Part shown: in pieces, positions 34,514-44,900 of the stretch
Layout: every line of letters begins with the position of its first letter
How positions within the stretch are numbered: the stretch's first letter is position 1
NCBI GenBank assembly: GCA_039583875.1
Contig: CM077163.1
Span: forward strand, 230,446,646 to 230,510,645
From: Platanthera guangdongensis
Taxonomy: Eukaryota; Streptophyta; Magnoliopsida; Asparagales; Orchidaceae
Direction of reading: 5' to 3'
DNA: 64,000 nucleotides
Translations under genes and position numbers: made by a program
The notes under the pieces: generated by a model
The model's database searches: none
Seen by the model: only the letters and a program-made list of their open reading frames with translations
What the model was told of the DNA's origin: nothing

Positions 34514-35140
34514 TATACAGGCTGGATCTCCAATGTGGTAATGGTTAAAAAAGTGGGTGGTAAATGGAGAATGTGTATTGACTTTTACTTGTTAAAGAAA
34601 TCGTGCCCTAAGGATTGCTACCCCCTGCCTCGGATTGAGGCGCTGGTTGATTCAGCCATCGGTTTTTCTATCATGAGCTTTTTGGATGCTTTTTCAGGTT
34701 ATCACCAGATCCGGATGCACCCTCCCGATGTAAAGGATGTTTCCTTCATCACGAGGGAGGGGTGCTTCAGTTACAAAATAATGCCCTTTGGGTTGAAGAA
34801 CGTAGGGGTTACCTACCAACGCATGATGGATCGGGTCTTCCAAGATTAGAGAGGGAGAAACTTGGAGGTCTATGTTGACGACCTAATGATCAAAAGCAAG
34901 TACGTGGATTCGCACCTAAAAGATCTAGAGGAGACGTTTGCCACCCTGAGGAGGTTTAAGATGGGGCTGAACTCCTTGAAGTGTGTCTTCGGGGCCAGCC
35001 GCGGGAAGTTTCTTGGGCATCTCTTGACTCCGGCAGGGGTGGAGCCTAACCCGGACAAGGTAAAGGCCATCCTGGATTTGGAATCACCTCGCGATGCCAA
35101 GGAGGTCCAGTGTTTGACAGGCAGGCTGGCGGGCGAAGGA
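34514..35140 (+). pseudogene. Reverse transcriptase, truncated
   Basis: RT motifs in order: GGKWRMCIDF, DCYPLPRIEALVD, FLDAFSGYHQI, MPFGLKNVGVTYQRMM and the active site VYVDDLMIKSK near 34,868-34,900. Then CVFGASRGKFLGHLL and AGVEPNPDKVKAI. A TAG lies near 34,847. Coding is cut at about 35,125-35,140 by a deletion into the integrase C-terminus, so thumb, RNase H and the integrase core are missing. Confidence 0.9.
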
Positions 35141-35488
35141 GATGAGACTTGGAGGTTGGAGAATGAAGAGGGGCAACGCCTCTCGCTAGATATGGTGGAA
35201 GAACTGCGGGACGTGGCAGCTATCAGGCAAGAAGAGATCAAGGGGCAGATGGCCAAGTATTTTGATAAGCATGTCAGGGTCAAGCAGTTTACTGAAGGGG
35301 ATCTGGTGCTGAGAAAGGTTGACGCGACAGGAAGGTCGGCTCTCGTGGGCAAGCTCAACCCGAACTGGGAAGGACCGTACATAGTGAAGGAAGCCCTCAG
35401 AACAGGAGGTTATTACCTCCAGGACGTGGAGGGGAGGGCCTTAAGTCACACCTGGAGCGGTGATGACCTAAAATGCTTCTACCCATGA
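35141..35488 (+). pseudogene. Integrase C-terminal remnant
   Basis: In frame with the truncated RT. It contains YFDKHVRVKQFTEGDLVLRK, NPNWEGPYIV and HTWSGDDLKCFYP before the stop at 35,486-35,488, typical of the end of plant Ty3/Gypsy polyproteins. The deletion therefore kept the reading frame. Confidence 0.85.
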
Positions 35489-35599
35489 AAGGGGAAGGAT
35501 GTAACCATGTATCTCAAAAATAAACTTATTATACTACATCAGTTGATTTTCTCTTGAATTATTGTGAAATTTTTATAATAGGATATAATTATGTGTTTT

Positions 35600-36244
35600 A
35601 TGAATACCCCGAGCTCGGCTCGGCCCCAGGTAGACCCGCTGTGCAGACTCTCATCTAGCTGGCAGGTCCGAAGGCTCGCCTGTGGGGGATAGGTTTGGTT
35701 TGAGAACTTCATCGGCACCCCGAGCTCGGCTCGGACCCAGGTAGACCCGCTGCGCAGTCTCTCATCTAGCTGGCAGGTCCGAATGCTCGCCTGTGGGGGA
35801 TAAGTTTGGTTTGAGAACTTCATTGATACCCCGAACTCGGCTCGGCCCCAGGTAGACCCGCTGCGCAGGCTCTCATCTAGCTGGCAAGTCCGAAGGCTCG
35901 CCTATGGGGGATAGGTTTGGTTTGAGAACTTCATCGGCACCCCGAGCTCGGCTCGACCGCAGGTAGACCCGCTGCGCAGGCTCTCATCTAGCTGGCAGGT
36001 CTGAAGGCTCGCCTGTGGGGGATAGGTTTGGTTTGAGAACTTCATCGGCACCCCGAGCTTGGCTCGGCCCCAGGTAGACCCGCTGCGCAGGCTCTCATCT
36101 AGCTGACAGGTCCGAAGGCTTGCCTGTGGGGGATAGGTTTGGTTTGAGAACTTCATCGGCACCCCGAGCTCGGCTCGGCCCTAGGCAGACCCACTGCGCA
36201 GGCTCTCATCTAGCTGGCAGGTCCGAAGGCTCGCCTGGGGGAGG
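35600..36244 (+). repeat. 111-bp tandem array (5.7 copies) in the Tat-like 3' region
   Basis: The phrase CCCCGAGCTCGGCTCGG recurs at 35,607, 35,718, 35,829, 35,940, 36,051 and 36,162, exactly 111 bp apart each time. Each unit contains CTGCGCAGGCTCTCATCTAG followed by CTGGCAG, which can pair as a 7-bp stem with one bulged base around a 12-nt loop. The reverse strand stays open across units because 111 is a multiple of three. I regard those frames as incidental. Confidence 0.95.
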
Positions 36245-36826
36245 GAAGTTTTTGATCATAGGAGACACTCCGACTTGGATGCTCAGAGCAAGGCAAGAAA
36301 CCCACCATGGAATGAAAAAGAGGTGAGGCCCTTCAGGCAGAAGAGGCCTCAGCCAAAGGAGATCTCGGCAGGAAAATCCTCGCCAAAGAGATCTCGCCAA
36401 AGGAATCTCTCGGCGAGAAGACTCCTAACGGTATCTTGGACGGACAGCGAGAGGTGTTGGGCGAAAGCTTCAGACAGTTTGAGCAAGCTAAAGGGGGACG
36501 GCCTCGTCTAAAAGGGCCAGCGAACAATGTTCCCGGCAGACGGTATTCGGCAGAGTGCGGAAGCGAAACGTCTAAGCTCTGGCTCTTTCGGCAGGTTCCC
36601 ACATATCCATCACTAAGGGAGACTACCCTAGGGAGGCCGAGGGCCTCAGCGAAAGCGTGCTTAAGAAGCACTCGGCCACAACAATTGCATAGAGCGCATT
36701 CACAATAAGAACAGGACAATGACTACATTTACAATAAAACATTTACAATGTATTTTATATAATTACAAGTTTAGAGCGTCTCGCTCTTTACACTGAGGCG
36801 AAAAGAAAAGAGAAAAAGGGGGCCCC
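36245..36826. other. Spacer between array and antisense gene
   Basis: Rich in CTCG[G/C]C[A/G]GAGA-like phrases. Convergent ends of the sense and antisense units meet here. No gene supported. The antisense gene's 3' UTR probably lies in it. Confidence 0.45.
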
Positions 36827-38998
36827 TCAGGGAGACAAGCTATACCCCTCAGAGCTCCCGCTTGAACTCTCGCTGGAGCTCTCACCTGAGCTCTCCCCGG
36901 ATGTCTCGCCACCCGCGGGAGGGGATTTCGGGACATCCGAGGGCGGGGTATCAGGTGCGCCCGGGGGCTTCGGGGCAGGCTCGAAGAGCCAGGGGACGAG
37001 CTGTTGAGCGGTAATGATCTTGCCCCTCCCGTCCAGGCATCCGACATCTCACAGCGTCTCCAAGGTCAGCTTGACGGTCGCTTGCGCGTTGGCCTGGAGG
37101 AGCTTGTCGATATCGTAGACGGAGTAATAGCGGCTCTTCAACCTTTCGTCCAGAGGAGGGGGCGCATTCGCCTCCAGGCGCAGGATCTGGTCCCTCAACA
37201 GGACGCTCTCGTATCGCGCCTGGGCCAGCTCCGCGCGAAGCGCCGCGGCTTGAGCGGAATCCTGTATAGCGAGAAGTTAGCATGAAAGAAAAAGAATGAA
37301 GTTTAAATCTGCAGTGACGAGAGCTAGCGTCATGAAAGGTCTCGCTTACCTCTTCCGCCCGACGCGTAGACAGCTGTTGCTTGGCGTCTTCTAGCTCCTT
37401 CTTCAAGGCAGCCGCCTTAGCCACTGCACCCTCCCTGACCTTGAACATATCCTGGAAGTTGCGGTCGATGGTGATGCTCCGGCGAGCACACATATGCGCA
37501 AGCTCTAGCCCGCGCATCAGAGCACGGGTGGAGTCATAAGCCAGGAGCCTGGTGGTCATCCTGTCATAGACGCTGGCATTCTCCCGGCTGTAGAGGTCGT
37601 AGCCCAGGGAGAAGGCCTCGCTGGTGACCTCATCTCGCTCCGCCCAGCTGGGGAGAAGAGATGAGATTGAGACCTTATTGATATCAGGGTCCCACTGAAG
37701 GAGCAGTTTGTTCTCCGCGCCAAGACACTTTGTGCTGAGACCAAAATTGCGGTGGCTCCACGGCACCTCTCCAGGCGGAGACTGGCCGGAGGTCCCAGCG
37801 GAGTCTCCCTCGTCATCTGCTCCAGTAGGGGCCGGGGGGTTCTCGACAGGGGCCTCGGCGCCACCTCTGGTGGCCGCGATCTCGCTGACGACCTGCAGGA
37901 TCTCTTCAAAAGAGCGGCCCGCAGCGAGAGGTTGATAGGGCAGCACCACAATGGCTTTACCCTTCTCGGCGTCAGTTATCTTGGGCCTCTTGATCGGTGG
38001 GGGCAGAGGGATGCCGGGCTTTCGCTTCTCGGCGCCAGTTGAAGGAGGTGGGGCCAGCTCGTCCCGGCAAGCTTACGTCGCGGCCTTTGCGAGAGCCAGC
38101 GGGTCTTTCACAGGTTGGCTCCAAGCAGCGTGAGCCTCGTCAAAGGGTTCGTGTAGGGGGGTCTCACGCTCTCCTGCGAAAGCGACAACACTCAGTTCTA
38201 ACCTTAAGGAAGGGAATAACGAGACAAAGGCGAGACCTTACTTTCGCCCGGAGGCACGGGGAGAAGTGAATAAACGTCTCGCCGGAGGAAGTGGACGTCG
38301 AAGTCCTTGGTTCCGAAAAACTCAAGGAGGGCGCTCTCGCGCGAGCCCAAGGAGGGCGGCTTGTAGGCGGCGTCCTCATATTGAATGGGCGCGAGAGGCA
38401 CGTTCCCGAAATCGCCGGAAATGAAAATAAACTTCTCGCCCCAGTGGTGGTGTTTGTTGGCGAGACCGATGGTCTTGAGCAGCTGCCCTAAAAAGAAGAC
38501 CACCACTCCTTTGGCGCGGAAGGTGAACAACTTCCGGAAGATCAGAAGGCTGAACTCGATCCTCTCGGATCGCATGTGGCAGATGAAAGCCACCAGAATC
38601 GTGACTGAGTTGGGATTCAGTTGAGCGGGAACCACTCCGTAATACCGGAGGGTCTGGCACATCTCGGGCCACAGCGGGAGGCGGAAGCCCACCTCAAAGT
38701 GCTCAAGGAGGATGGCGAGCTCCCCCTCCCCCGCGCTGTTTACCTTATCATGGTTGTCGGGGTTCTGTGCGGTGAAGCGGGCGAGAACGTAGCGAGCTTG
38801 GGTCAGGTTGAACTCGTCCATGGTAAGGGTGCAGGAGGGAAACAGGTGCTTCTGAAAGGCTTCCACGCAATTTGAACATCCCTCGCTTCCGCCTGACATC
38901 GTGTTGAAGTTGTAGGCGAGGTCTTTAGGAGGGAGGCGAGAGCGAGAACTGTGCGAGAATGGGAAGAGGAGGCGAAAGCAAGCGAGAGCTTTTGACAA
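36827..38998 (-). pseudogene. Antisense gene 1: PF04195-like (Transposase_28) protein with coiled coil
   Basis: Three exons: 38,242-38,998, 37,350-38,173 and 36,827-37,261, all with GT/AG ends. They sum to 2,016 nt (671 codons plus stop). Exon 1 shows FEVGFRLPLWPEMCQTL, YYGVVPAQLNPNSV and FSLLIFRKLFTF, the pattern of the 'putative gypsy type transposon' family. Exon 2 holds a Pro-rich part and a long helix (AALKKELEDAKQQL). Exon 3 continues the coil (AALRAELAQARY) and ends SSEGYSLSP. Two stops (TAA near 38,085, TGA near 37,050) break it. The start could be 38,998 or an internal ATG at 38,899. Function in the element is unknown. Confidence 0.75.
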
Positions 38999-39063
38999 AC
39001 CGCGAAAGCGACAAGAGAAAAGAGAGGATTCGAATCGGAGAAATAAATGTAGTAGGGACCCTC

Positions 39064-39071
39064 TATTTATA
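39064..39071 (-). promoter_or_regulatory. TATA box for antisense gene 1
   Basis: TATAAATA on the minus strand (context CCTATAAATAGAGGG), 66 bp upstream of the ATG at 38,998. The same core is used in the LTR promoters here. Confidence 0.6.
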
Positions 39072-39426
39072 GGAAGCCATGATCATCATGACTGTTTTCA
39101 AAAAGGCGGCGGGGGTACAGCCGTCACGCCCTAAGTCGGCGGCGCTTTGTTTTCCTGCCCAAGTTTGATAGTGAATGACAGATGATTAACATAACATTAT
39201 GAGTTGACACACGACAAATAAAATATGCGGAAGCAGAGTCACTCTCGCTGAGCGAGAGCTTTGTAAAGAATAGTAATAATAACAAGCAGCATTATTACTC
39301 CCGCCAAGCGAGAGCTAAATAGAAAGTAACAAAATTAATATCAAAGTTATCAGTTAAGACATGAAATTAACGGGGTACATCGGAGAAGGGGAAGGCCGGG
39401 GGCAAGGAAGGGTGAGGTCTCGCCAG
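39072..39426. other. Antisense intergenic region
   Basis: Lies between antisense gene 2 and the TATA box of gene 1. Probably holds the 3' UTR of gene 2 and upstream elements of gene 1. No gene seen. Confidence 0.45.
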
Positions 39427-40763
39427 TCAGTAGGGTTCCCACCGCCATCGTCCTCGCTCCCACTGCCTGGTCCTCGGTGGCGCCTGCGGGTTGAAGTAGG
39501 ACGACAAGACGGTGCATCCCAGGTTGATCCGGCGAGACAGGTCTCGGATCCACGCGATGCACCTTTCAGGAGACGACCCCGCGGTAGGCCCACCTGACCG
39601 ATCTGTCTCGTCGATGAAGTAATCCCGCTCCAGAGCCTCCAGCTTCTTCTCCACCGACTGGCGGAACTCTCTCGTCACTGTGTCGTGGGCCCGCTCCCGT
39701 CGGATAAGCTCTGACAGGACAGCGACAACCTTCTTCCCCCGTCTTTTAGCGCTCCCGGCGCTGGTCAAGATCTCCTCCATCTCGTCAGATGAGGGGAAGG
39801 GGGAGCTCTCGCCGTCATCCCCCTCTCTGCCTTCGTCTTCTTCATCTTCTTCATCCTCTCCATCAGCTCCCGACCGCGAGCCCAGATCCCCTGACAAAAG
39901 ATTTCCATGGTTATGGCGAGATTTAAGCGAGACCGTTATGGACATACCGCATACCTGCAGTATGGAAAGAACCCCCGGTCGACGACAGGCGAGAAGGCCC
40001 AGCCCCCCCCCCCCTCAGTTCTAAAGAGTAGGTGGATCGGCTTCCCTTTTCCCGGGAGGAAGATTGTGCGAGTGGTGATCTCGGCTTGGTCGGAAGCAGG
40101 GGGAGAGTTATCCACTCCCGCGGGATGGCTGGCATCCTGGGGAGCTGCAGAAGATTCGGCAGCCATTCCTCTCGCCGGTATGGATGAATCAACCACGAGG
40201 GCATGCTGATTTGCAGCCCTTGCTTCGTTCTCCCGGGTAGCGAGACCCGGCTGGGCGGAAGCTGGCGCTGCGGGAAGACAATTCAGCGTTCTGAGATGTA
40301 AGTTAAGAGCGAGAATGGAAAAGTTACCTGCAGTTCTCGGGTCAGGCGGAGGAGCCATCTCCGAGACCCGCGGTTGGTCCTCAAGGGGGCGAGATGATGG
40401 GTCTAAGGGTTTCCGCGGGGACCTGGCGATGTCGGGAACCGTTTCCTGCGAGAAGTATCACGTCAGCTACAAAGCAACTAGTAGATTCAATGATTAGCGA
40501 ATCAGACATACCTTATGCGGAGAGGGATCATTCGTGCGGCTTGGGGTCGGGGTAGGTGGGTTCCTATTCTCATGGGGCAGATCTCGCTGGACCGCCTTCG
40601 CATTCTTCTTTTTCTTCTTGGGCTGAGGAGGCTCGACAGCTGACGACTTTCTCGCCAATCAGGGGGCAACCAAGGCGCTATTAGCCTTGGCTCGTGCCTG
40701 TGCCGCATCAATACGGTCTTAGAGATCCTGCGAAAGCGGTTTGTCGGCGCGCTTGGAAGGCAT
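39427..40763 (-). pseudogene. Antisense gene 2: basic/proline-rich/acidic coiled-coil protein, unknown function
   Basis: Four apparent exons: 40,512-40,763, 40,328-40,445, 39,955-40,267 and 39,427-39,890. The start MPSKRADKPLSQD leads into a basic patch (PKKKKKNAKA) resembling a nuclear localisation signal. Pro/Ala-rich exons follow, then an acidic block (DGEDEEDEEDEGREGDD) and a helix-rich end (FRQSVEKKLEALERDYF) before the TGA at 39,427-39,429. Exon 1 has two stops, and the join of exons 3 and 4 is off by one base next to a 12-base G run (C on the + strand near 40,003-40,014). I recognise no family. It may partner gene 1. Confidence 0.6.
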
Positions 40764-40836
40764 CGCGTGAGGAGGCGAGAACACAGGCGAAGAATGACGA
40801 TTCAAGGGCAGAATTATGGCCGTCTCTCAACACATA

Positions 40837-40844
40837 TATTTATA
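40837..40844 (-). promoter_or_regulatory. TATA box for antisense gene 2
   Basis: TATAAATA on the minus strand (context GGCTATAAATATATG), 74 bp upstream of the ATG at 40,763, a spacing like that of antisense gene 1. Confidence 0.55.
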
Positions 40845-40940
40845 GCCACCGTACGGCCCACCGAAAGAATCCCTGATGTTGATACGTGCTCAGCGAATAT
40901 TTATGGGTTGGATGTGTCTTTTCGAGCGCAGAGCTAGCTC

Positions 40941-40957
40941 AAAAAGAGCGGGGATTC
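40941..40957 (+). other. Polypurine tract of the Tat-like element
   Basis: AAAAAGAGCGGGGATTC directly precedes the 3' LTR. The younger element at 59,033-59,049 has almost the same tract. Confidence 0.75.
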
Positions 40958-41705
40958 TGTACAACCCCATATTCGCTGAGTCAGACCAGGAGTCACCAAC
41001 AGTCACAATTAGGCTAGCAAGAGGAGTTCTCGCCCTAAAGAAGATCTCGCCCAAGTAGGCGGGAACGCTTGCGCTAGAGCCAAGCTCCCTCGCCTACAAA
41101 TCTCCCCGCGCTCGACGATCGTCGAACCCAGATCGTCGGGCGCAGCCAAATCGTCGAATCCAGATCGTCGAACGCAGCCAACGCGGGAACGCTTGCGCTT
41201 GCGCCAAGCTCCAATCTCAAAGTAGCTCTCGCATATAAGTAGGCGAGAACGCTTGCGCCGGGCTCTGGACAGAAGACTCTCGGCTCAGAGCTCTCGCCGA
41301 GTGGGGCCCAGGGCCTTGGGTAAAATGACATAATTGCCCTCAGGCGAAATTACTCCTATACCCTCAGGATAAACAGCGGGATTTGGCTATTGGCAGATCA
41401 ACCAAGGGCATTTTAGTAATCTCAGGTCAGCAAAGGCTATAAATAGACCCATAAGGGCTCCTTGGAAAGTAGGTTTTTTCATTATCTTCCAACTTCCAGT
41501 GCTTTCTGAGGAGCTCCTAGCCTAGCTTTTGGATTTGGAGGAGAAGCTCTCAGAGATCTTGCGGGTGTGAGGTGGGACCTCCCTGCTGAGGCTTTGGGTC
41601 AGTCCAGGGACCTTTGAATCTGGTCGAGGGTTGAGGCTTGAGAGAAGTAGGTGTCGGCTGCACCCCTATTTTGAACTCCCGTTGAGGTCATTTTTTGCTT
41701 CAACA
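40958..41705 (+). repeat. 3' LTR of the Tat-like element
   Basis: 748 bp, same ends as the 5' LTR, followed by the GGTAG duplication. TATAAATA at about 41,439-41,446. Confidence 0.9.
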
Positions 41706-41954
41706 GGTAGCGCCCTTCCTAACACTCTGGGATTTTGGGAGAGTTGGTAGGCATCATTCCTAACAGTGGTATCAGAGGGAGGTTGAGGTCATGGGTTCGA
41801 TCCCCCTGGATGGCGTTCCATGGGGAGTTTGTTGGGTGTGGCCCGCCATCCAGGTGTTGGATGGGGTTCCTCCCGGGCGCACCCGGGTTGGCTCCTGGCA
41901 TGGGTGCATGGAAACTCCATGGTACGGTGACCCCCCTAGATGGCGTTCCAGGGG

Positions 41955-44900
41955 TGTGCGAACAGAAAAGAGACAGTCCGGAAATTGGACAAACAGAAAT
42001 TTTTGTATTCCAAAAAAGGTATCAATTACATGGTATAGCCTCAATTTTATAGAATGGAGGAGATGGGAGAGATTACAAATAAACAATGTGGGACTAAAAA
42101 TATCATGTACAAGCGGTTTAACATAAATACAAGCCAACTAAGCCGCGCGGTTTGATGAATGGGAAAACCGCCCGGCAACCACAAGAGGAAGACACCAAGC
42201 CGCCACAATAGACCGCCAGGTCGCCCGGTCTCCAAGTTGCCATGGACTGATTGACAAGCCGCCAGAGCACCAACAACAACATATCAGCAACCAAACCATA
42301 GGAGAGAAACCGACAGACCGTCCAGACTGCAACCCGCCAGAGTCAGACCGCCAGACCGGCCGATCTCTAATCTGCAACACTCCCCCTCAAGCTGGAGCAT
42401 ATATATCGATCATGCTCAGCTTGTCGCAAATGTGATGAAAAGAGGCGGATACTGGCTTGGTGAAAATATCAGCCTACTCTTTATTGGAGGTGACAAAAGA
42501 AGTACAAATTTGTTCCTTCAGAATCTCCTCTCGAATGAAATGACAGTCAACTTCGATGTGCTTGGTTCTTTCATGGAAGACCGGATTTTTAGAGATGTAT
42601 ATGGTGTCTTTGTTGTCACAAAACATCGGTAGAGGATGGTTGTAGATCTCTCCTAAGTCAAGCATGAGAGCCCGTAACTAATTCAAATCACACGTGGTCG
42701 ATGTCATATTTCGATATTCTGCTTCTGCACTAGACTTGGAGACTACCGACTGTTTCTTGCTTTTCCAGCTCACAAGGTCCCGCCCCCACAAAGGTGCAAA
42801 AACCTGAAGTTGACTTGTGGTATCCTTTATCATCGGCATAGCTTGAATCAGAGTACTCTTCAACCCTTAAATGGTCATTCTTCTGAAAGAGAAGTTCTTT
42901 CCCAGGAGCTGCATTAATATACTCCAATATTTTCAGGGCCGACTGTAGATGACACTCCCTAGGAGCTTGCATGAATTGGCTAACTTTGCCAACAACATAG
43001 GCAATGTCGAGTCTGGTCACTGTGAGATATATGAGTTTACCAACCAGACGTCTGTACCTCATAACATCAGAAAGAAGAGGAGAGTCATCCGTCCATGTTT
43101 TATCTTCTCCAGTCGCCATGGGACATTGGGCAGGTTTAGCCCCAGTCAACCCTGCCTCTTTTAACAAGTCAAGAGCATACTTCCGTTGGGAGAGGACAAG
43201 AGAAACGGGCTTCCGAGAAATTTCTATCCCCAGAAAGTATTGTGGAGAGCTCATATCCTTTGTAACCAGGTGTTGCCGAAGATGCTTCTTTGTTAAGATT
43301 ATTCCAGCTTGGTCATCTCCAGTAAGAAGAATATCATCCACATATACTGCAAGCACCACTAGACCCAGAGAAGTTTTATGAGTAAATAGGGAGTGATCAG
43401 CAGAACTTCTCGTAAAACCTACAGCCGTCACAATCCCGCTAAACTTGTCAAACCAAGCGCGAGGACTTTGTTTTAGGCCATAGATAGCCTTCTTGAGCCG
43501 ACAAACCTGTGTCTCCCCCTGAGCAACATACCATGGAGGTTGCTCCATATAGACATCTTCCTGAAGATCCCCATAAAGAAAGGCATTCTTCACATCCAGC
43601 TGTGAAATGTGCCAATCTCTATTGACAGCCACAGAGAGAAGGACTCGAATAGTGCTAAGACGAGCAACTGAAGAGAAGCTGTCAAAATAATCAACGCCAT
43701 AAGTCTGGGTAAATCCCTTGGCAACAAGCTGAGCCTTGTAACGATCCACACTGCCATCGAGGAGGAATTTCACCACAAAAACTCAGTGACAGCAAACAAC
43801 ATCTGTGATGACAGGAGGAGGAACCAGGGTCCAGGTACCCCATTCAGTGAGAGTAGCAATCTCTTAATCCATGGCAGCCTTCCAATGTGGAATGTTAAGG
43901 GCCTCTTGATAGGAACGGAGGGTGGAAGTGGAAGAGATAGCTAGCGCAAAGTTCCTGCGAGCAGGTGTCAGACGATCATAGGAAACAATGACAGCAAGCG
44001 TATGCTTGGTACAAGCCCGAACCCCTTTGCGAAGGGTAATGGGGAGGTCCAGGTCAGTAGGTTCCTCAATATCCAGAGCATCCGTGGTGGAGAGAGCTGG
44101 CCCGATAGGAGACAGCGATGACGGCAAAGAGGAGGGAGGTTGCGGAGGTGGAGAGGGAGAATAAGGGGATGGAGATGGTGGAGGTGGGAAGAGCTCGGTA
44201 GGAGGGGATGAGCTGGAGGGAAGAGGAAGAGGAAGACTGGGTACCACAGGGAGAGGAGAGGAGTCGTTAGAGAAATATGGAGCATTCTCGAAGAAGATAA
44301 CGTCTGCGGAGACGAACTGCTTGCGAAAATAACACTAGCCTTTTTGAGTGATAGAGTAGCCCAGAAAGACACATTTGGTGGAGCGAGAGGAGAGTTTGTC
44401 GCGGGTGGCGGAGGAAGCATGCACAATGGTTGTGCACCTAAAGAGACGTAGAGGAAGAGGAAAGGGATCCTTTCCTTGATAGAGAATGGAGAAAGGGGTT
44501 TGACCGCGAAGAACAGTGGAGGGAATGCGATTGATGAGGTAGCAAGAAATGAGAACAACATAGCCCCAGTAGGAGCGAGGGACATGCATTTACGTAAGTA
44601 AGGTGCGAGCAACATCAAGGAGGTGACAGTTTTTGCGTTCCGCTACCCCATTTTGTTGGGAGGTGTAAACGCAACTTGTTTGATGAATAATCTCATGTTG
44701 CATACAAAATGAGGAAAAAGCTTGACTAACGTATTCTTTGGCACTATCAGAGCGTAATACTTTAATAGCAATATCAAACTGATTTTTAATCAAATGATAA
44801 AAAGATTGTCATACATCAAAAAGTTCAGAGCGTTCTCGTAAGAAATACACTCAAGTACATCGAGAGAAATCATCAATGAAATTAAAGAAATAAGAGCTAC

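Larger units (their letters stand above)
30889..41705 (+). mobile_element. Tat-like Ty3/Gypsy retrotransposon with antisense genes
   Basis: LTRs are 30,889-31,635 and 40,958-41,705, flanked by a perfect target duplication GGTAG (30,884-30,888 and 41,706-41,710). The primer-site candidate TGGTGCGGTGAGCGTGG starts near 31,640. A polypurine tract AAAAAGAGCGGGGATTC ends at 40,957. Plus strand: gag, zinc-knuckle region, protease, RT and the integrase C-terminus, with a deletion removing RNase H and most of integrase. Then a 111-bp tandem array. Minus strand: two spliced genes (36,827-38,998 and 39,427-40,763). An antisense extra gene near the 3' LTR is known for Tat-clade elements. Confidence 0.9.

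Noticed and set aside
36951..37949. Single 332-residue minus-strand gene
   Set aside because: The last third reads through a GT donor at 37,349 into intron sequence. The spliced model (exons 37,350-38,173 and 36,827-37,261) fits better.
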